Source of the DNA: Nitrospira sp. KM1 | Lineage (GTDB): Bacteria > Nitrospirota > Nitrospiria > Nitrospirales > Nitrospiraceae | NCBI RefSeq assembly: GCF_011405515.1 | Contig: NZ_AP022671.1 | Coordinates: 1,674,001 to 1,738,000 of the forward strand | Length of the DNA: 64,000 bases | Direction: 5' to 3' | Part shown: positions 36,294-45,751 of the stretch, in pieces | How positions within the stretch are numbered: the first letter of the stretch is position 1 | Layout: each line of letters opens with the position of its first letter | The notes under the pieces: model-generated | Database searches by the model: none | What the model saw: the letters and a program-made list of their open reading frames with translations, nothing else | Told to the model about the DNA's origin: nothing | Position numbers and translations under genes: made by a program

Positions 36294-37423
36294 GACGTTC
36301 GCAACGTCTCGGGAGACCCTCTGAGCGTTCCCATCATCCTGCGTGTCATCGCACGGGATGCTTTCACGAGGCGCTTTGCACACACCACGAATGTGCAGAT
36401 CCACTGGTCCAGATACCATACTGCAGCGACCAAGGAATGTCGAAATACTGTCAATTCCGACAAGACATGAGGCCGCCCGCCCAAGGACAATTTGTAGGGA
36501 GAAGCTCCCCAAAGCAGATGATAGCGTACGACGCCGCTCCGGATGAGGTGCCGGATCGTCAGCCAGAGCGCGAGCTTTCCGAGGCGCAGCCTGTTATACT
36601 CTTCGTGATGACCAATGAGGATGAAATAGGCTTGGTCGCGATGAAGATATGAAATCGTGCCGGCCACGAGATGGTCGTGACGGTACAACCCCACAAAGAG
36701 GCCACATTCTCTCGCCAGCTTCCAACGCCGTTCAATCAGCCCCTCGTTCCATAAGTGCGTGACGCCTTTATGCTCAATTCTGATTCGATTTAAATCCACC
36801 AGGTCGGCAAACATCTGCCGCGAGATATCGCTGCCCGTGACTGTGAGCACTGTAAATCCTGAGCCCCATTCCTTCTCGACGCGCCTGAGGTAATACGGTA
36901 ATTGTGTCCGAGCGTTGTGGCCCAGGGACGCCAGGTATTCGTCTTCCGTCCCGGGCAGATCGACGATGATGTCCTCGTTAACGGCACGACGGGAGCATCG
37001 ATACCATGACGTGGGCCACCGTTCGAGATCCTCTGACCCCATACATGTGATGATCGCCAACGCGGCGCATTTCTCCCGCATTATCTGCTGCAGCTCGTCC
37101 TCCGTAAATCGACAGGGACCGAATAGGTGAAGTGTCTTGAACCACCATCGCCCACTCTGTCGGGTATAGAAGCACGCCGCCGTCACATTCGCCTCTTCAT
37201 CAAGACGAACGTACACACGAGTGGCAGGAGGAACCGCATACTGCGTGCAAAAGCCCAATGACCCGAGCCATCCCTCTGCCGCACGCTCCAAGGCCAACCG
37301 GGCTCGATGAGGAAGGCCGTCTATGACGGTATCCACAAGAGCCGCGTGTCCGAACTGCGCCCATTCGAAGTCCGCCCGCAGCGATTTATCTTCCTGAATC
37401 ACTTCACAGTCATGGGCGATCAT
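36290..37423 (-). CDS. GNAT acetyltransferase, CelD/FemAB-like
   Basis: This 377-residue protein fits the CelD/BcsL type of GNAT enzymes found in cellulose and exopolysaccharide loci. The N-terminal part contains WFKTLHLFGPCRFTEDEL and the central GNAT core runs from about 170 to 320, with DEYLASLGHNARTQLPYYLRR, FVGLYRHDHLVAGTISYL and AYFILIGHHEEYNRLRLGKL. It presumably acylates a sugar or amino-sugar of the glycan. It stands between a methyltransferase (4-base ATGA overlap) and the deacetylase, so it could re-acylate the amine exposed by that enzyme. Confidence 0.8.
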   Translation of the reverse strand: MIAHDCEVIQEDKSLRADFEWAQFGHAALVDTVIDGLPHRARLALERAAEGWLGSLGFCTQYAVPPATRVYVRLDEEANVTAACFYTRQSGRWWFKTLHLFGPCRFTEDELQQIMREKCAALAIITCMGSEDLERWPTSWYRCSRRAVNEDIIVDLPGTEDEYLASLGHNARTQLPYYLRRVEKEWGSGFTVLTVTGSDISRQMFADLVDLNRIRIEHKGVTHLWNEGLIERRWKLARECGLFVGLYRHDHLVAGTISYLHRDQAYFILIGHHEEYNRLRLGKLALWLTIRHLIRSGVVRYHLLWGASPYKLSLGGRPHVLSELTVFRHSLVAAVWYLDQWICTFVVCAKRLVKASRAMTRRMMGTLRGSPETLRTS

Positions 37424-38211
37424 CTGTGCGCTGCCTCGGTTATCCCAGAGCCATGTTTCTTTGCGATGAAGTGCGGCCACAGGTCGACGCACAGAGTCAG
37501 CAGAGTCGCTCGTTGCAGGAACCGAGGCAGAGGACGTTGCCCCGAGGCAATACGAACTTGCTCGAATCCGACCTCTCGCAGCTGCCGAAGTGTTCGCCAC
37601 GGAGTACTGATGTAACAGTCAAACGGGAGATCTTCCACGCCCGCGCTGTACCACCGCCGTGACAGCACGCCCTGACGAAACCAGGACAACCACTTTCCGT
37701 TTTTCAAATGGGACGGTATCAACAAATATGGGAGCCAATTGTGAGAGGACAACAGCGCTGTGCCTCCCGGCTTTAATACCCGGAAGATCTCTCTCATTGC
37801 TGTCAACCGCCGTGACTCAGGCAAAATGCAATCAATGCCGTTGAAGGAAAACAAGACGTGATCGAATGATGAATCCGGAAACGCGATCGCACAGGCATCC
37901 ATGATTCGATAATCCATATCAGGGTGCGCCGACCTGGCTTCTTCGATCATTCGCTCCACGACATCGGTTCCGATCACCTCATACCCTAACCGTTTGAGTG
38001 ACACGGTCGTCCGACCGTATCCACAACCCAGATCCAGCACTCTGGACCCAGAGAGAAAGCAACGGCTGATGAGATCAGCTTCATATCGAAGATCGTACGA
38101 GCGGTACCAGACGGATTGTGCGACCCTGTCCGAGCCAAAGGCCTTATTGCTTTTCTGTTGATGACAGGCCTGGTCCGGGTTGTCCTGCACGACCACCGAG
38201 CTGCCTTCCAT
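37420..38211 (-). CDS. Class I SAM-dependent methyltransferase
   Basis: The 263-residue protein has motif I SRVLDLGCGYGRTTVSL, IGTDVVERMIEEA, and the Methyltransf_11 blocks FPDSSFDHVLFSFNGIDC and REIFRVLKPGGTALLSSHN. The C-terminal third is unrelated to the core and probably binds the acceptor. Given its place in the operon it is likely a sugar O- or N-methyltransferase. It starts four bases after the FkbM-like gene and overlaps the acetyltransferase gene by four. Confidence 0.85.
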   Translation of the reverse strand: MEGSSVVVQDNPDQACHQQKSNKAFGSDRVAQSVWYRSYDLRYEADLISRCFLSGSRVLDLGCGYGRTTVSLKRLGYEVIGTDVVERMIEEARSAHPDMDYRIMDACAIAFPDSSFDHVLFSFNGIDCILPESRRLTAMREIFRVLKPGGTALLSSHNWLPYLLIPSHLKNGKWLSWFRQGVLSRRWYSAGVEDLPFDCYISTPWRTLRQLREVGFEQVRIASGQRPLPRFLQRATLLTLCVDLWPHFIAKKHGSGITEAAHR

Positions 38212-38215
38212 ACGA

Positions 38216-39067
38216 TCAGTTCCTTCGCTTTGCGTAGATATGCCGGAAATAACTGGATTGGCTGTTCAATGTCAGTGGAGGGCGCGCTCCGCTGTACGTA
38301 TCCAAATTGAAATCGCTGACCACCGAGTCGAATCCCAATTCATCCAGGAGCCCGAGAATCTTATGGAGCGTTCGGGGCAGACCGGGGAGATGATGGTATT
38401 CGATAGCCATCTCATTCACGCTTCGGAGGCGATCTCCACTGTCCGCCAAGGCTTCCCATTCAGCCCCTTCGATGTTCATTTTGAGGAAATCCACCGGCTC
38501 ATGCAGATAGTCGCGCAATTTCACGCAGGGTACGGCATGTGCCGACCATCCGGCCGGTGCTCCGCCGGTAGTCAAATGTGCGAGACAACTTCCGTACTTG
38601 CCATCCGAATAGAATGTCAGCGAGCCCTCACGCCCGCCAACGGCCGCCTGCACGATCTGCACATCGGACAGGTCGTTTGTGGCCACATTGTCCTCCAGGT
38701 ACTTCACAATCGCAGGATCCGGTTCAAATCCTATGATGCGCGCCTGCGGATACAGATGCTTGAAATACAGAATGGACATCCCCACATTGCTGCCGCAATC
38801 AAGGATGAGAGGATCCGGCTGACGAGAATCAAAGCGATAGATACCTCTGACAAAGATATCGTGATAAAGCACGTAGAAGTTCGGTCCGTCATTGATTCGA
38901 ACACGAAACTCGAGACAAGACAGTTCTTCGCCTGCCCGGGCGGCCTCGGCCCGTCTCCGCACCTTTCCCAGAGACCAGGCGGAGCGCATGGAGATGACCA
39001 GATCCGCCATCTCGCGGGCAGGTCTGCGAATGGCGGCAGGGATGACCGTCTTGACGGAATATCTCAC
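38216..39067 (-). CDS. FkbM-family methyltransferase
   Basis: The 283-residue protein has LILDCGSNVGMSILYFKHLY (SAM motif), RIIGFEPDPAIVKYLEDNV, VDFLKMNIEGAEWEAL and MAIEYHHLPG, all typical of FkbM enzymes. It is the second FkbM member of the operon and is not a copy of the first, so they may act on different hydroxyls. Two GTG codons (39070, 39067) follow GAGG just after the stop of the CgeB-like gene; I chose the second for its better spacing. Upstream frame extension overlaps that gene and is discarded. Confidence 0.85.
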   Translation of the reverse strand: MRYSVKTVIPAAIRRPAREMADLVISMRSAWSLGKVRRRAEAARAGEELSCLEFRVRINDGPNFYVLYHDIFVRGIYRFDSRQPDPLILDCGSNVGMSILYFKHLYPQARIIGFEPDPAIVKYLEDNVATNDLSDVQIVQAAVGGREGSLTFYSDGKYGSCLAHLTTGGAPAGWSAHAVPCVKLRDYLHEPVDFLKMNIEGAEWEALADSGDRLRSVNEMAIEYHHLPGLPRTLHKILGLLDELGFDSVVSDFNLDTYSGARPPLTLNSQSSYFRHIYAKRRN

Positions 39068-39074
39068 CACTGCC

Positions 39075-40259
39075 TCACAAATACTTCTCCACAATCCCGA
39101 CAAACTCTTGCATTCGATGGTAGTACGTGTGTTCGCGCAACGTGCGATCCTGGCCGGCACGGGCGACAGTCTCACGCTCCCCATCCTGCCCAAGATAACG
39201 CCGCACAAGTTCCACGCATTCCTCGTCTCGTCGATAGGCGAGGACTTCTCTCCCCGGCGCGAACATGTCGCAGAGGTTCGGCTTCCAGTCCGTGAGCAGA
39301 CAGGTTCCGACACCGGTGGCCTCATACAGCCGCATGTTGTTGGCATAGGGTGCGACGTCCCCATGATGATTGATCGTCAATTTGGAGGAACTGAGAATAT
39401 CGTACATCTGTCGTCCCCATGCCTGACCCATATAGTGCGCCCGGATCGGAGACACTTTCGGTAATCCGCCGACAGTTGGAGACCAGATTCTTAATTGAGG
39501 GAAATGCCCGCACAGCAGCCTTAATAAATTCACTCTGCTGTTGTGGACGGCGAAAAGACTTCCGATGAAGCTGATGTCCCACTTCTTCTCGCGAAGGCTC
39601 AACGCCGATAGGACACGCGGCTCAAAGGCGAGGCGCCAGAGATGCGCACAAAGCCCCCGTCGCTGGAAATCCTCCACGGTAGCAGGAAAAGATGACACCA
39701 TCAGGTCGTAGGCGCCGAGGTCTTCCTCAGTCGGCAACGGGATAGCCGCGTGTTGGCCGACGATGAGCCGGACATACGGTTTGGCTTCCTTCATAAAGCG
39801 GCCGGAGATTGAATCCACAGCCTGGTTCAATAGCACATCGGGCTTATAGTGTTTGACCTGTGCCATGAGTAACTCATACTGCACATTCCACGAGCGACCG
39901 ATCTTTGTCGATCCGGAACCTACGTATTGACGCAAATAGCGGACAGGCGATCCAACAGTCATCGACTTTGCAATCCTCATGAACGATTCGGCTGTCCGCT
40001 TGAGCCGGCCGTGTTCATTCATTGCAGAACCGTGACGGAAAGCCCAGGCTAGCTGCAAGGTTTCATTGTTCGCGTAGATGTCATGAGCTTCGTGCCCAAG
40101 GACGCGAAGATTGCTCGAATAGAAGTCGGCTACACCATACAGACTTCCCGCTCGAACCCTGATCTGCTCTTCATAGCTCCGTTCGTCCAGCCCCGCATGC
40201 TCCTGATAGAGCCAATCAAGGAAGTCGGGGTAGTCGGTGTTCACAATCAGGATCTTCAT
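39075..40259 (-). CDS. CgeB-like glycosyltransferase
   Basis: The 394-residue protein starts MKILIVNTDYPDFLDWLYQE and shows the CgeB-type GT-B pattern: KPDVLLNQAVDSISG in the first half, WDISFIGSLF, then SSKLTINHHGDVAPYANNMRLYEATGVGTCLLTDWKPNL and a DRTLREHTYYHRM tail. CgeB proteins are glycosyltransferase-like proteins first named in Bacillus spore maturation and now seen in many surface-glycan clusters. The donor sugar is unknown. It overlaps the upstream GT4 gene by four bases. Confidence 0.85.
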   Translation of the reverse strand: MKILIVNTDYPDFLDWLYQEHAGLDERSYEEQIRVRAGSLYGVADFYSSNLRVLGHEAHDIYANNETLQLAWAFRHGSAMNEHGRLKRTAESFMRIAKSMTVGSPVRYLRQYVGSGSTKIGRSWNVQYELLMAQVKHYKPDVLLNQAVDSISGRFMKEAKPYVRLIVGQHAAIPLPTEEDLGAYDLMVSSFPATVEDFQRRGLCAHLWRLAFEPRVLSALSLREKKWDISFIGSLFAVHNSRVNLLRLLCGHFPQLRIWSPTVGGLPKVSPIRAHYMGQAWGRQMYDILSSSKLTINHHGDVAPYANNMRLYEATGVGTCLLTDWKPNLCDMFAPGREVLAYRRDEECVELVRRYLGQDGERETVARAGQDRTLREHTYYHRMQEFVGIVEKYL

Positions 40260-41467
40260 CGCCCCGCCTTTTCGATGAGGGCCGCCACTTGTTCGATCAC
40301 CACCTGACTCGAAAATCTCGACGCGGCGTTTCTCATGGCCTCGATCCCCATGGCAGTTCGGTAGGACTTGTCCAGAAGGCGGTCTCCAGCCCGCACCAAT
40401 GCCTCGACGTCCAAATATGGGACCAACAAGCCGCTGCGACCATTAACGATGATCTCTGCATTGCCACCGACGTCGAACGCGGCCATGGGAACTCCACATG
40501 CGTGGGCTTCAAGTAGGGCCATGCTAAAGTTCTCGATCAAGGTCGGAGAGAGACCGAATGAGCATGCCTTGACGATCGCCAGGTTGTCGCGATAACTGAT
40601 CTGTCCCGGCATGTGGACTTTGGCATTGTGCGGGCGCGAGTTGAGTTCGAATGCCATTGCCTGACTGATCGGACCGGATAAATAGAATCCAATATCGCCG
40701 GACGTCAGGGCCGCCAGTCTTCTGATGATCTCGCAGACGTACTGCGATCCCTTGTAGACACTTCCTGCGGATGGGATATAGACGAGTACCGCTTCTGGCC
40801 GCAGCCCGAGTGTTTCCCGAATATCGTGCATGGTGATGGATGACAGCATGCCCGTATCAATCATGTTGGGAACCACCGATACGGGGCCGGAGAATTCGTA
40901 CGTCCTTCTGAACATTTCGTGCATGTAATGCGATGGACAGATCACGGCATCGATTTTCCGCAGCGCTCTATTTTCTGCAGCTATCGTCAGTTTCACATCG
41001 AGTTGCGAGTGACGTCCCCAAAGGGGATTCTCCAGAAATCTTGCCGGGTTGTGGTGCGATACCAAGATCGTTCGGCACCCCGGAGGTTTCCGTATACAAA
41101 GTCCGGGACACCCGTGGTCGGGTAGAATCAGGACATCCGGGCGAAACTTCCCGATGATACGGTTGAGCTTGATGGAGGACCAGGCGAAGATGACGACCTC
41201 CGCAAAGTGATAGGCGATTGTCGAGGGATCTTTACATCGAAAGTAAAGTCCGATGAGCCGCTCGAAGAAGCGAGAGACGAGCGGAGGCACTCCCTTCCGA
41301 ACGATGTTCGGCGCTCCCGAAGCACCGGGACGGTCTCCAAACGTGAAGACCCGCACATCGAATCCTTTTGCCTCCAAGGCACGGGCCAGATTGTACTGCG
41401 CATGGGAGACGCCGCCGGAACTCTCCGGTGGAAAGGAACTGGAGACGATGGCAATGCGCTCAGGCAT
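40256..41467 (-). CDS. Glycosyltransferase family 4 (GT-B fold)
   Basis: The 403-residue enzyme begins ERIAIVSSSFPPESSGGVSHAQYNLARAL and has GT4 donor-side blocks PSAGSVYKGSQYVCEIIRRL, HMPGQISYRDNLAIVKACSFG and IENFSMALLEAHACGVPMAA with the E-x7-E motif. The acceptor side contains ILPDHGCPGLCIRKPPGC and PSHYMHEMFRRTY. Sugar and linkage are unknown. The ATG at 41467 has GGAGG six bases upstream and overlaps the GT2 gene by eight bases, which supports this start. Confidence 0.9.
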   Translation of the reverse strand: MPERIAIVSSSFPPESSGGVSHAQYNLARALEAKGFDVRVFTFGDRPGASGAPNIVRKGVPPLVSRFFERLIGLYFRCKDPSTIAYHFAEVVIFAWSSIKLNRIIGKFRPDVLILPDHGCPGLCIRKPPGCRTILVSHHNPARFLENPLWGRHSQLDVKLTIAAENRALRKIDAVICPSHYMHEMFRRTYEFSGPVSVVPNMIDTGMLSSITMHDIRETLGLRPEAVLVYIPSAGSVYKGSQYVCEIIRRLAALTSGDIGFYLSGPISQAMAFELNSRPHNAKVHMPGQISYRDNLAIVKACSFGLSPTLIENFSMALLEAHACGVPMAAFDVGGNAEIIVNGRSGLLVPYLDVEALVRAGDRLLDKSYRTAMGIEAMRNAASRFSSQVVIEQVAALIEKAGR

Positions 41468-42485
41468 GCTGCCTCCGCCGGATTCCGCATTTGAGCAATA
41501 GTTTAGCGAGCTCCTTCCAACTGAGGCCCGTATCTCCGCGAAGAGGCGATCGCAAAAATTCACCAGCGGTCCGCCAACCTAGATGGGTCGCGGCAGCACA
41601 GACGGCCGCCCACCGCTGACCCAGTACCTGAGAGAGGGCATCCGTTTGATAGAGCCGCGCCCTGTCGTTCGCAGCTTTGAGCTTGATGAACCATGCTCGA
41701 GTTGCCTTCAGGAATGCCGGTGTGGGTCTAAATTGCCAGGTGCTCAGCGCCTGGTGGAGATCCAGCTCCTCGTCCGAGGGCATGACGCCAAGACGTTCCA
41801 ACTGCGCCTGACGGACACGTCTGGCGGACGTCAGCTTATCCACCTCGCATCGCCGGACGATCTGATCGGGATGGATCCGATACTGCAGGAGGACCTGTCC
41901 AACGTTGGCCAAGGCCGTGCATCGAGACGCCCGCACCCACAGATCGTAGTCTTCGGCGTGCAGACAAGCCGAATCATAAGATAGTGCCATTTTCGAAAGG
42001 ACACTCCGACGCATGACCACTGTCGGATGGGCCAGCACCGACTCGAAGAGGAGCCAGCCGCATATCGATGGATGGTGGGTGGGAAAACGCACTGCGTGAC
42101 GGACAAGTCCCTCGATCGTCTCGATCCATGCCCCGCAGATTCCCACCTGCGGGTTCGCATTGAGAAAAGCGACCTGGATCGACAGTCGTTCCGGATGGCT
42201 GATGTCGTCCTGATCCATCCGTGCAACATATTCACCGCGTGCGAGCGACAGGCCACGGTTCAGCGTATTGATCAATCCGCAATTGGGCTGTTCGTAGCCA
42301 CGAACCCGTTTGTCCTTTCGTTGATGTCTCTCGATAATTGCGCCGGAGTCATCGGTAGATCCGTCGTTAATGACGATCAATTCCAGATCGCCGAGCGTTT
42401 GCGTCAGGATGCTGCGAATCGCTTCATCCAAATATCGCCCCCCGTTGTAGACGGGCATCAGCACCGTGACTTGGGGTGCGGCCAT
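41460..42485 (-). CDS. Glycosyltransferase family 2 (GT-A fold)
   Basis: The 341-residue enzyme has TVLMPVYNGGRYLDEAIRSI, LIVINDGSTDDSG and the donor-metal motif VARMDQDDISHPERL, followed by LHAEDYDLWVRASR, the segment bearing the likely catalytic base. It is typical of rhamnosyl-, galactosyl- or glucosyltransferases of surface glycans. It starts two bases after the CgeB-like gene and resembles the other GT2 enzyme at 46729-47721 closely enough to suggest an old duplication. Confidence 0.92.
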   Translation of the reverse strand: MAAPQVTVLMPVYNGGRYLDEAIRSILTQTLGDLELIVINDGSTDDSGAIIERHQRKDKRVRGYEQPNCGLINTLNRGLSLARGEYVARMDQDDISHPERLSIQVAFLNANPQVGICGAWIETIEGLVRHAVRFPTHHPSICGWLLFESVLAHPTVVMRRSVLSKMALSYDSACLHAEDYDLWVRASRCTALANVGQVLLQYRIHPDQIVRRCEVDKLTSARRVRQAQLERLGVMPSDEELDLHQALSTWQFRPTPAFLKATRAWFIKLKAANDRARLYQTDALSQVLGQRWAAVCAAATHLGWRTAGEFLRSPLRGDTGLSWKELAKLLLKCGIRRRQHA

Positions 42486-42487
42486 GG

Positions 42488-43672
42488 TTAGGCGACCTCT
42501 TGCGTCGAGCCGGAACCGCTCTCCAAGCGGCCGGCGCTGCACAAGTGGTTGGGCATCCCCATCTGACGGAAAATATCTGAAAATCGATTGGCGTATGTGT
42601 GATCGCGAAGCGTCCGAAGGTATCCGGCGTGAGCAATGGCGCTCCGTTCTTCCTCATGTTTGAGAAAGTATTTGACCTTGGCAATCAGGTCGTCGATATG
42701 GAGGAAGGTCACGATCTCCTTCCCATCGACGTAGTATTGGTCAAGATTGTCGGCCTTCCCCGTCAATAGAAAACCGCCGCAGCCGGGAACCTCGAAATTA
42801 CGTCCCTTGATCTGCTCGGAATAGGTCTCGGTGGCCGAGGATTGTATCTCCGCATGTGCCCGAGCAGTGGCTGCAATCCGCACGTCATTGCGCCAGGGCT
42901 TTGTCAATGACTTTACGGATCGGCCGAACGGAAGCGCGTCCAGCGCACGTGATACCTGATGACGGAATGAGGCCTTGGGCAGCGCGGGTGCTGACACAGT
43001 TGTGCCGTCCCCTGAAACCGAAGCATTGGCCAAATTGAGATTGATCCGGCTCTGATTGAATATGTTGATCATGATTTCCTGATCCACACGGCCGGATTCC
43101 CAACCATTTCCCCAGACCTGAACATTGATTCCTGCCTTGCGCAGAGCCTCAATGATGCGCGGGCGGTTGCCATGCGGTTGTCCAACGAACGTTACGTCAT
43201 ATTTGAGCGGCAAGTCCGACCTTCGATACAGAAAGTGATTGCATCCCCATTGACTCTTGATGACGTGATGCATGCCCAGCGCGGCATATTTTGGCACGGC
43301 GCCGGCCGCAGTCGTGACGATCCACGTAAAATGAGGCGCCCAATGGCGAGAAAATGTGTCAAACCGCCAATGATCATCACAGAACCAGTTGAACGTTGCA
43401 GTGTGCTTGCCGGCTTCTCGCAGCACAGCGGGATCAAACTCCTCTTTAAAAAGAACGGTCATCATGAGATCCGGCCGTTCCGACCGAACCATGTCGAGCA
43501 ATCGGCGGTTCATCGAGTCGCGCCCTTGCTTCTGCAACACGGTCATATAGTCGAAATACACTACGTCGTGACCCATGTGAGTGAGAGAGTCATAAAAGTT
43601 GTAATGCTCGAAGCCGAAGCCCTGCTCCGGGCGGCCATAGTCGTATTTCATTGCGGCGTAGAGAATACGCAT
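42488..43672 (-). CDS. CgeB-like glycosyltransferase
   Basis: The 394-residue protein has the CgeB pattern: HYNFYDSLTHMGHDVVYFDY, DLMMTVLFKEEFDP, TFNWFCDDHWRFDTFS, YDVTFVGQPHGNRP, NIFNQSRINLNLANASVSG, RNFEVPGCGGFLLTG and a C-terminal RTLRDHTYANRFSDIF. The start at 43672 is the first ATG; a TTG five codons upstream is an alternative. Substrate unknown. It is 23 bases downstream of the CmcI-like gene. Confidence 0.87.
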   Translation of the reverse strand: MRILYAAMKYDYGRPEQGFGFEHYNFYDSLTHMGHDVVYFDYMTVLQKQGRDSMNRRLLDMVRSERPDLMMTVLFKEEFDPAVLREAGKHTATFNWFCDDHWRFDTFSRHWAPHFTWIVTTAAGAVPKYAALGMHHVIKSQWGCNHFLYRRSDLPLKYDVTFVGQPHGNRPRIIEALRKAGINVQVWGNGWESGRVDQEIMINIFNQSRINLNLANASVSGDGTTVSAPALPKASFRHQVSRALDALPFGRSVKSLTKPWRNDVRIAATARAHAEIQSSATETYSEQIKGRNFEVPGCGGFLLTGKADNLDQYYVDGKEIVTFLHIDDLIAKVKYFLKHEEERSAIAHAGYLRTLRDHTYANRFSDIFRQMGMPNHLCSAGRLESGSGSTQEVA

Positions 43673-43695
43673 ATCGTCGCGCGGCAACGGCTGTA

Positions 43696-44403
43696 CTAGA
43701 CCGATTGATACAACAGGGTCATGCCGGGCAGCCCTGTATGAGATGCGATGGTTCGATATATCCTTGGGGCGGAGCTCAATGCACTCACGATGGCCTGATA
43801 GGGACCGACATTGTATCCGGAGTCCGCAGATTGGAAGAATGTGTCATGAAGAAGCACGTTCGCCTGAGGCAGACAGGCCATCACCCCAGTCAATTCACGC
43901 AGGACTGATTCGTAGTGATGATCTCCGTCGATGAAAACCAATGCTCGCTCCGTGGGAGCAATCCATCCAGCGATCTCCCTGCACATGTTCAGACCGTCGC
44001 CCTGATACAGACGCACTCCGGTTAACTCTTTGACCAGCATTCCCCGCTGGAATCCGGGATGCTCCTGATGGGCAATATCGTCCGGCAGATCGATTGAATG
44101 AATTGCGACATCCAACCCAAAATGATTCGCCGTTTCATAGAATACCCGCGCGGATTTCCCCAGATGTGTTCCCCACTCAATAATGTGCCCCGGCTTGAAG
44201 CGACAGACGCTCGCCACCATCAGCATCAATTCGTTGAGTGGGAATGGATGCACTCCGACTGCGGGAACCAGAGTGTCGACGATGAATTGTGATATCCCCC
44301 AATTGTCCACCTCGAACTCGATGCACTGAGGATTCACGGAGGGATCTTTGGGACATTCCCTGTGGACATCCGATTTGAAAAACAGCTTCGACAGGCTATG
44401 CAT
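43696..44403 (-). CDS. CmcI-like cephalosporin-hydroxylase/rhamnosyl O-methyltransferase family protein
   Basis: The 235-residue protein has the SAM-binding IIEWGTHLGKSARVFYE, HSIDLPDD, and the family's ALVFIDGDHHYESVLREL plus NVLLHDTFF, which match the CmcI group. In glycan loci these act as sugar O-methyltransferases despite the cephalosporin hydroxylase name. The ATG at 44403 overlaps the preceding GT4 gene by eight bases. Length is normal for the family. Confidence 0.82.
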   Translation of the reverse strand: MHSLSKLFFKSDVHRECPKDPSVNPQCIEFEVDNWGISQFIVDTLVPAVGVHPFPLNELMLMVASVCRFKPGHIIEWGTHLGKSARVFYETANHFGLDVAIHSIDLPDDIAHQEHPGFQRGMLVKELTGVRLYQGDGLNMCREIAGWIAPTERALVFIDGDHHYESVLRELTGVMACLPQANVLLHDTFFQSADSGYNVGPYQAIVSALSSAPRIYRTIASHTGLPGMTLLYQSV

Positions 44404-45751
44404 GGAGCGCCACCTTCTTGAAAAGGCTCTCATACTGATCGGTGATTGCATTCCAGGTAAAGCGGGCAGCCCAATTGCGCCGGCCTGCTTTGCCCAGGTG
44501 TTTGAGATGGGACATATTGGAGACCAAGCTAGACCACTGCGCTCCGAATACTTTGGCATCCACAATGGTATATCCCCGTTCGTCACGAGACGCCGGGCAG
44601 ATGACCCCTGCCCCCGTCCATTCGGCAATCTCGGGGGAGTTTCCCACTGGCACAGACAAAAACGGCGTACCGGCGGCGGCGGACTCAAACAGCACAAGCG
44701 GCGAATACTCCACCCGTGAAGCAAAGAGAAACAGGTCCGCCTCTATGTATGCCTGGATCAGATCCGGGCGCGGAAGATCGGTCAATACAACCCGCTTTCC
44801 CGCATGCTGCTTATGAATTCTTCGGATGAGATCAGTGAGAACGTCCTGAAAGGCCGGGGGTTGGCTTTTATCCAACACGGCATATCGACCGGCACGAATC
44901 CCCGCCTTGTTGAGAAGGCCATGACACATATGGGTCACGGCTGCCCACAGACCATCGCGTTCATAGACTTCGCCTAACGCGCGGACATATTCATAGACCT
45001 TGAGTTGAACAACAGGCGCGCCGGAAACACTTCTCACATGGCCGATACTCGAGCCGGCATTCAGAACGAGCGTGGCGGGGCGACCGGAGAATTCTGCCTC
45101 CAAGAACGCCTCGGCTATTTCATAATGCCCTTTCATGGAGGCGGGGCTGCCGACCGTCAGAAACAGCAAGCTGTGTTCGTCGATGCCATGGCGTCGACGA
45201 AACGATCGATCTGGCAGGACATTGAACTCCGTCTCACTGGCGCCGTTCGGGATGATGGACCACTTCGAACATCCATGCTGCTTGGCAAACGCGATGTCGC
45301 GATAGTCGGAGGCATAGAAAATAAGATGATCGAATTGCCGAAGCACTCGAGGCAAATCTTCGAAATACTTGGCGTAGTCGGGTTCATACAAACAGGAGAA
45401 TCCGCAGGGGATGAATGCTTTCTTGCCGCGGACATCCTGCAGCACGGGCCACAAGGCGTCGAAAGTCCATTGCTGAGCGGCTTTGATCACCACAATGTCA
45501 AAGGAACCGGTCGTGACGAACTGCCGATATTCGTTCAATTCGCCTTGCATCCCTTTGACGAGGTTGCCTGACACGGTGAATTCCTCGATCCGTACGCCGC
45601 GGAGTTCTGTGAATTGACGGGCAGGGAGCGCCGTCGTCGCCACGGTTACCTCGTGACCGCGTGCCGCTAAGCGCTCAGCAAGCTGTCGTATCACTTCCTG
45701 AACACCACCGACGCTGGGCGCGTAAAACTCGCAACAAAAGAGAATCTTCAT
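44396..45751 (-). CDS. Glycosyltransferase family 4 (GT-B fold)
   Basis: The 451-residue enzyme begins MKILFCCEFYAPSVGGVQEV and has GHEVTVATTALP, IIPNGASETEFN, LLFLTVGSPASMKGHYEIA and SRVEYSPLVLFESAAAGTPFL with the E-x7-E motif. An insertion of about 90 residues between the donor-side strand after TLVLNAGS and GKRVVLTDLPRPDL is unusual for the family. The sugar is unknown. Its ATG overlaps the epimerase stop by four bases and follows AGGGACGAG. Confidence 0.88.
   Translation of the reverse strand: MKILFCCEFYAPSVGGVQEVIRQLAERLAARGHEVTVATTALPARQFTELRGVRIEEFTVSGNLVKGMQGELNEYRQFVTTGSFDIVVIKAAQQWTFDALWPVLQDVRGKKAFIPCGFSCLYEPDYAKYFEDLPRVLRQFDHLIFYASDYRDIAFAKQHGCSKWSIIPNGASETEFNVLPDRSFRRRHGIDEHSLLFLTVGSPASMKGHYEIAEAFLEAEFSGRPATLVLNAGSSIGHVRSVSGAPVVQLKVYEYVRALGEVYERDGLWAAVTHMCHGLLNKAGIRAGRYAVLDKSQPPAFQDVLTDLIRRIHKQHAGKRVVLTDLPRPDLIQAYIEADLFLFASRVEYSPLVLFESAAAGTPFLSVPVGNSPEIAEWTGAGVICPASRDERGYTIVDAKVFGAQWSSLVSNMSHLKHLGKAGRRNWAARFTWNAITDQYESLFKKVALHA

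Noticed and set aside
38180-39295. 371-codon plus-strand frame across the FkbM-like gene
   Set aside because: It is antisense to two recognisable genes and shows no motif; chance opening in GC-rich DNA.
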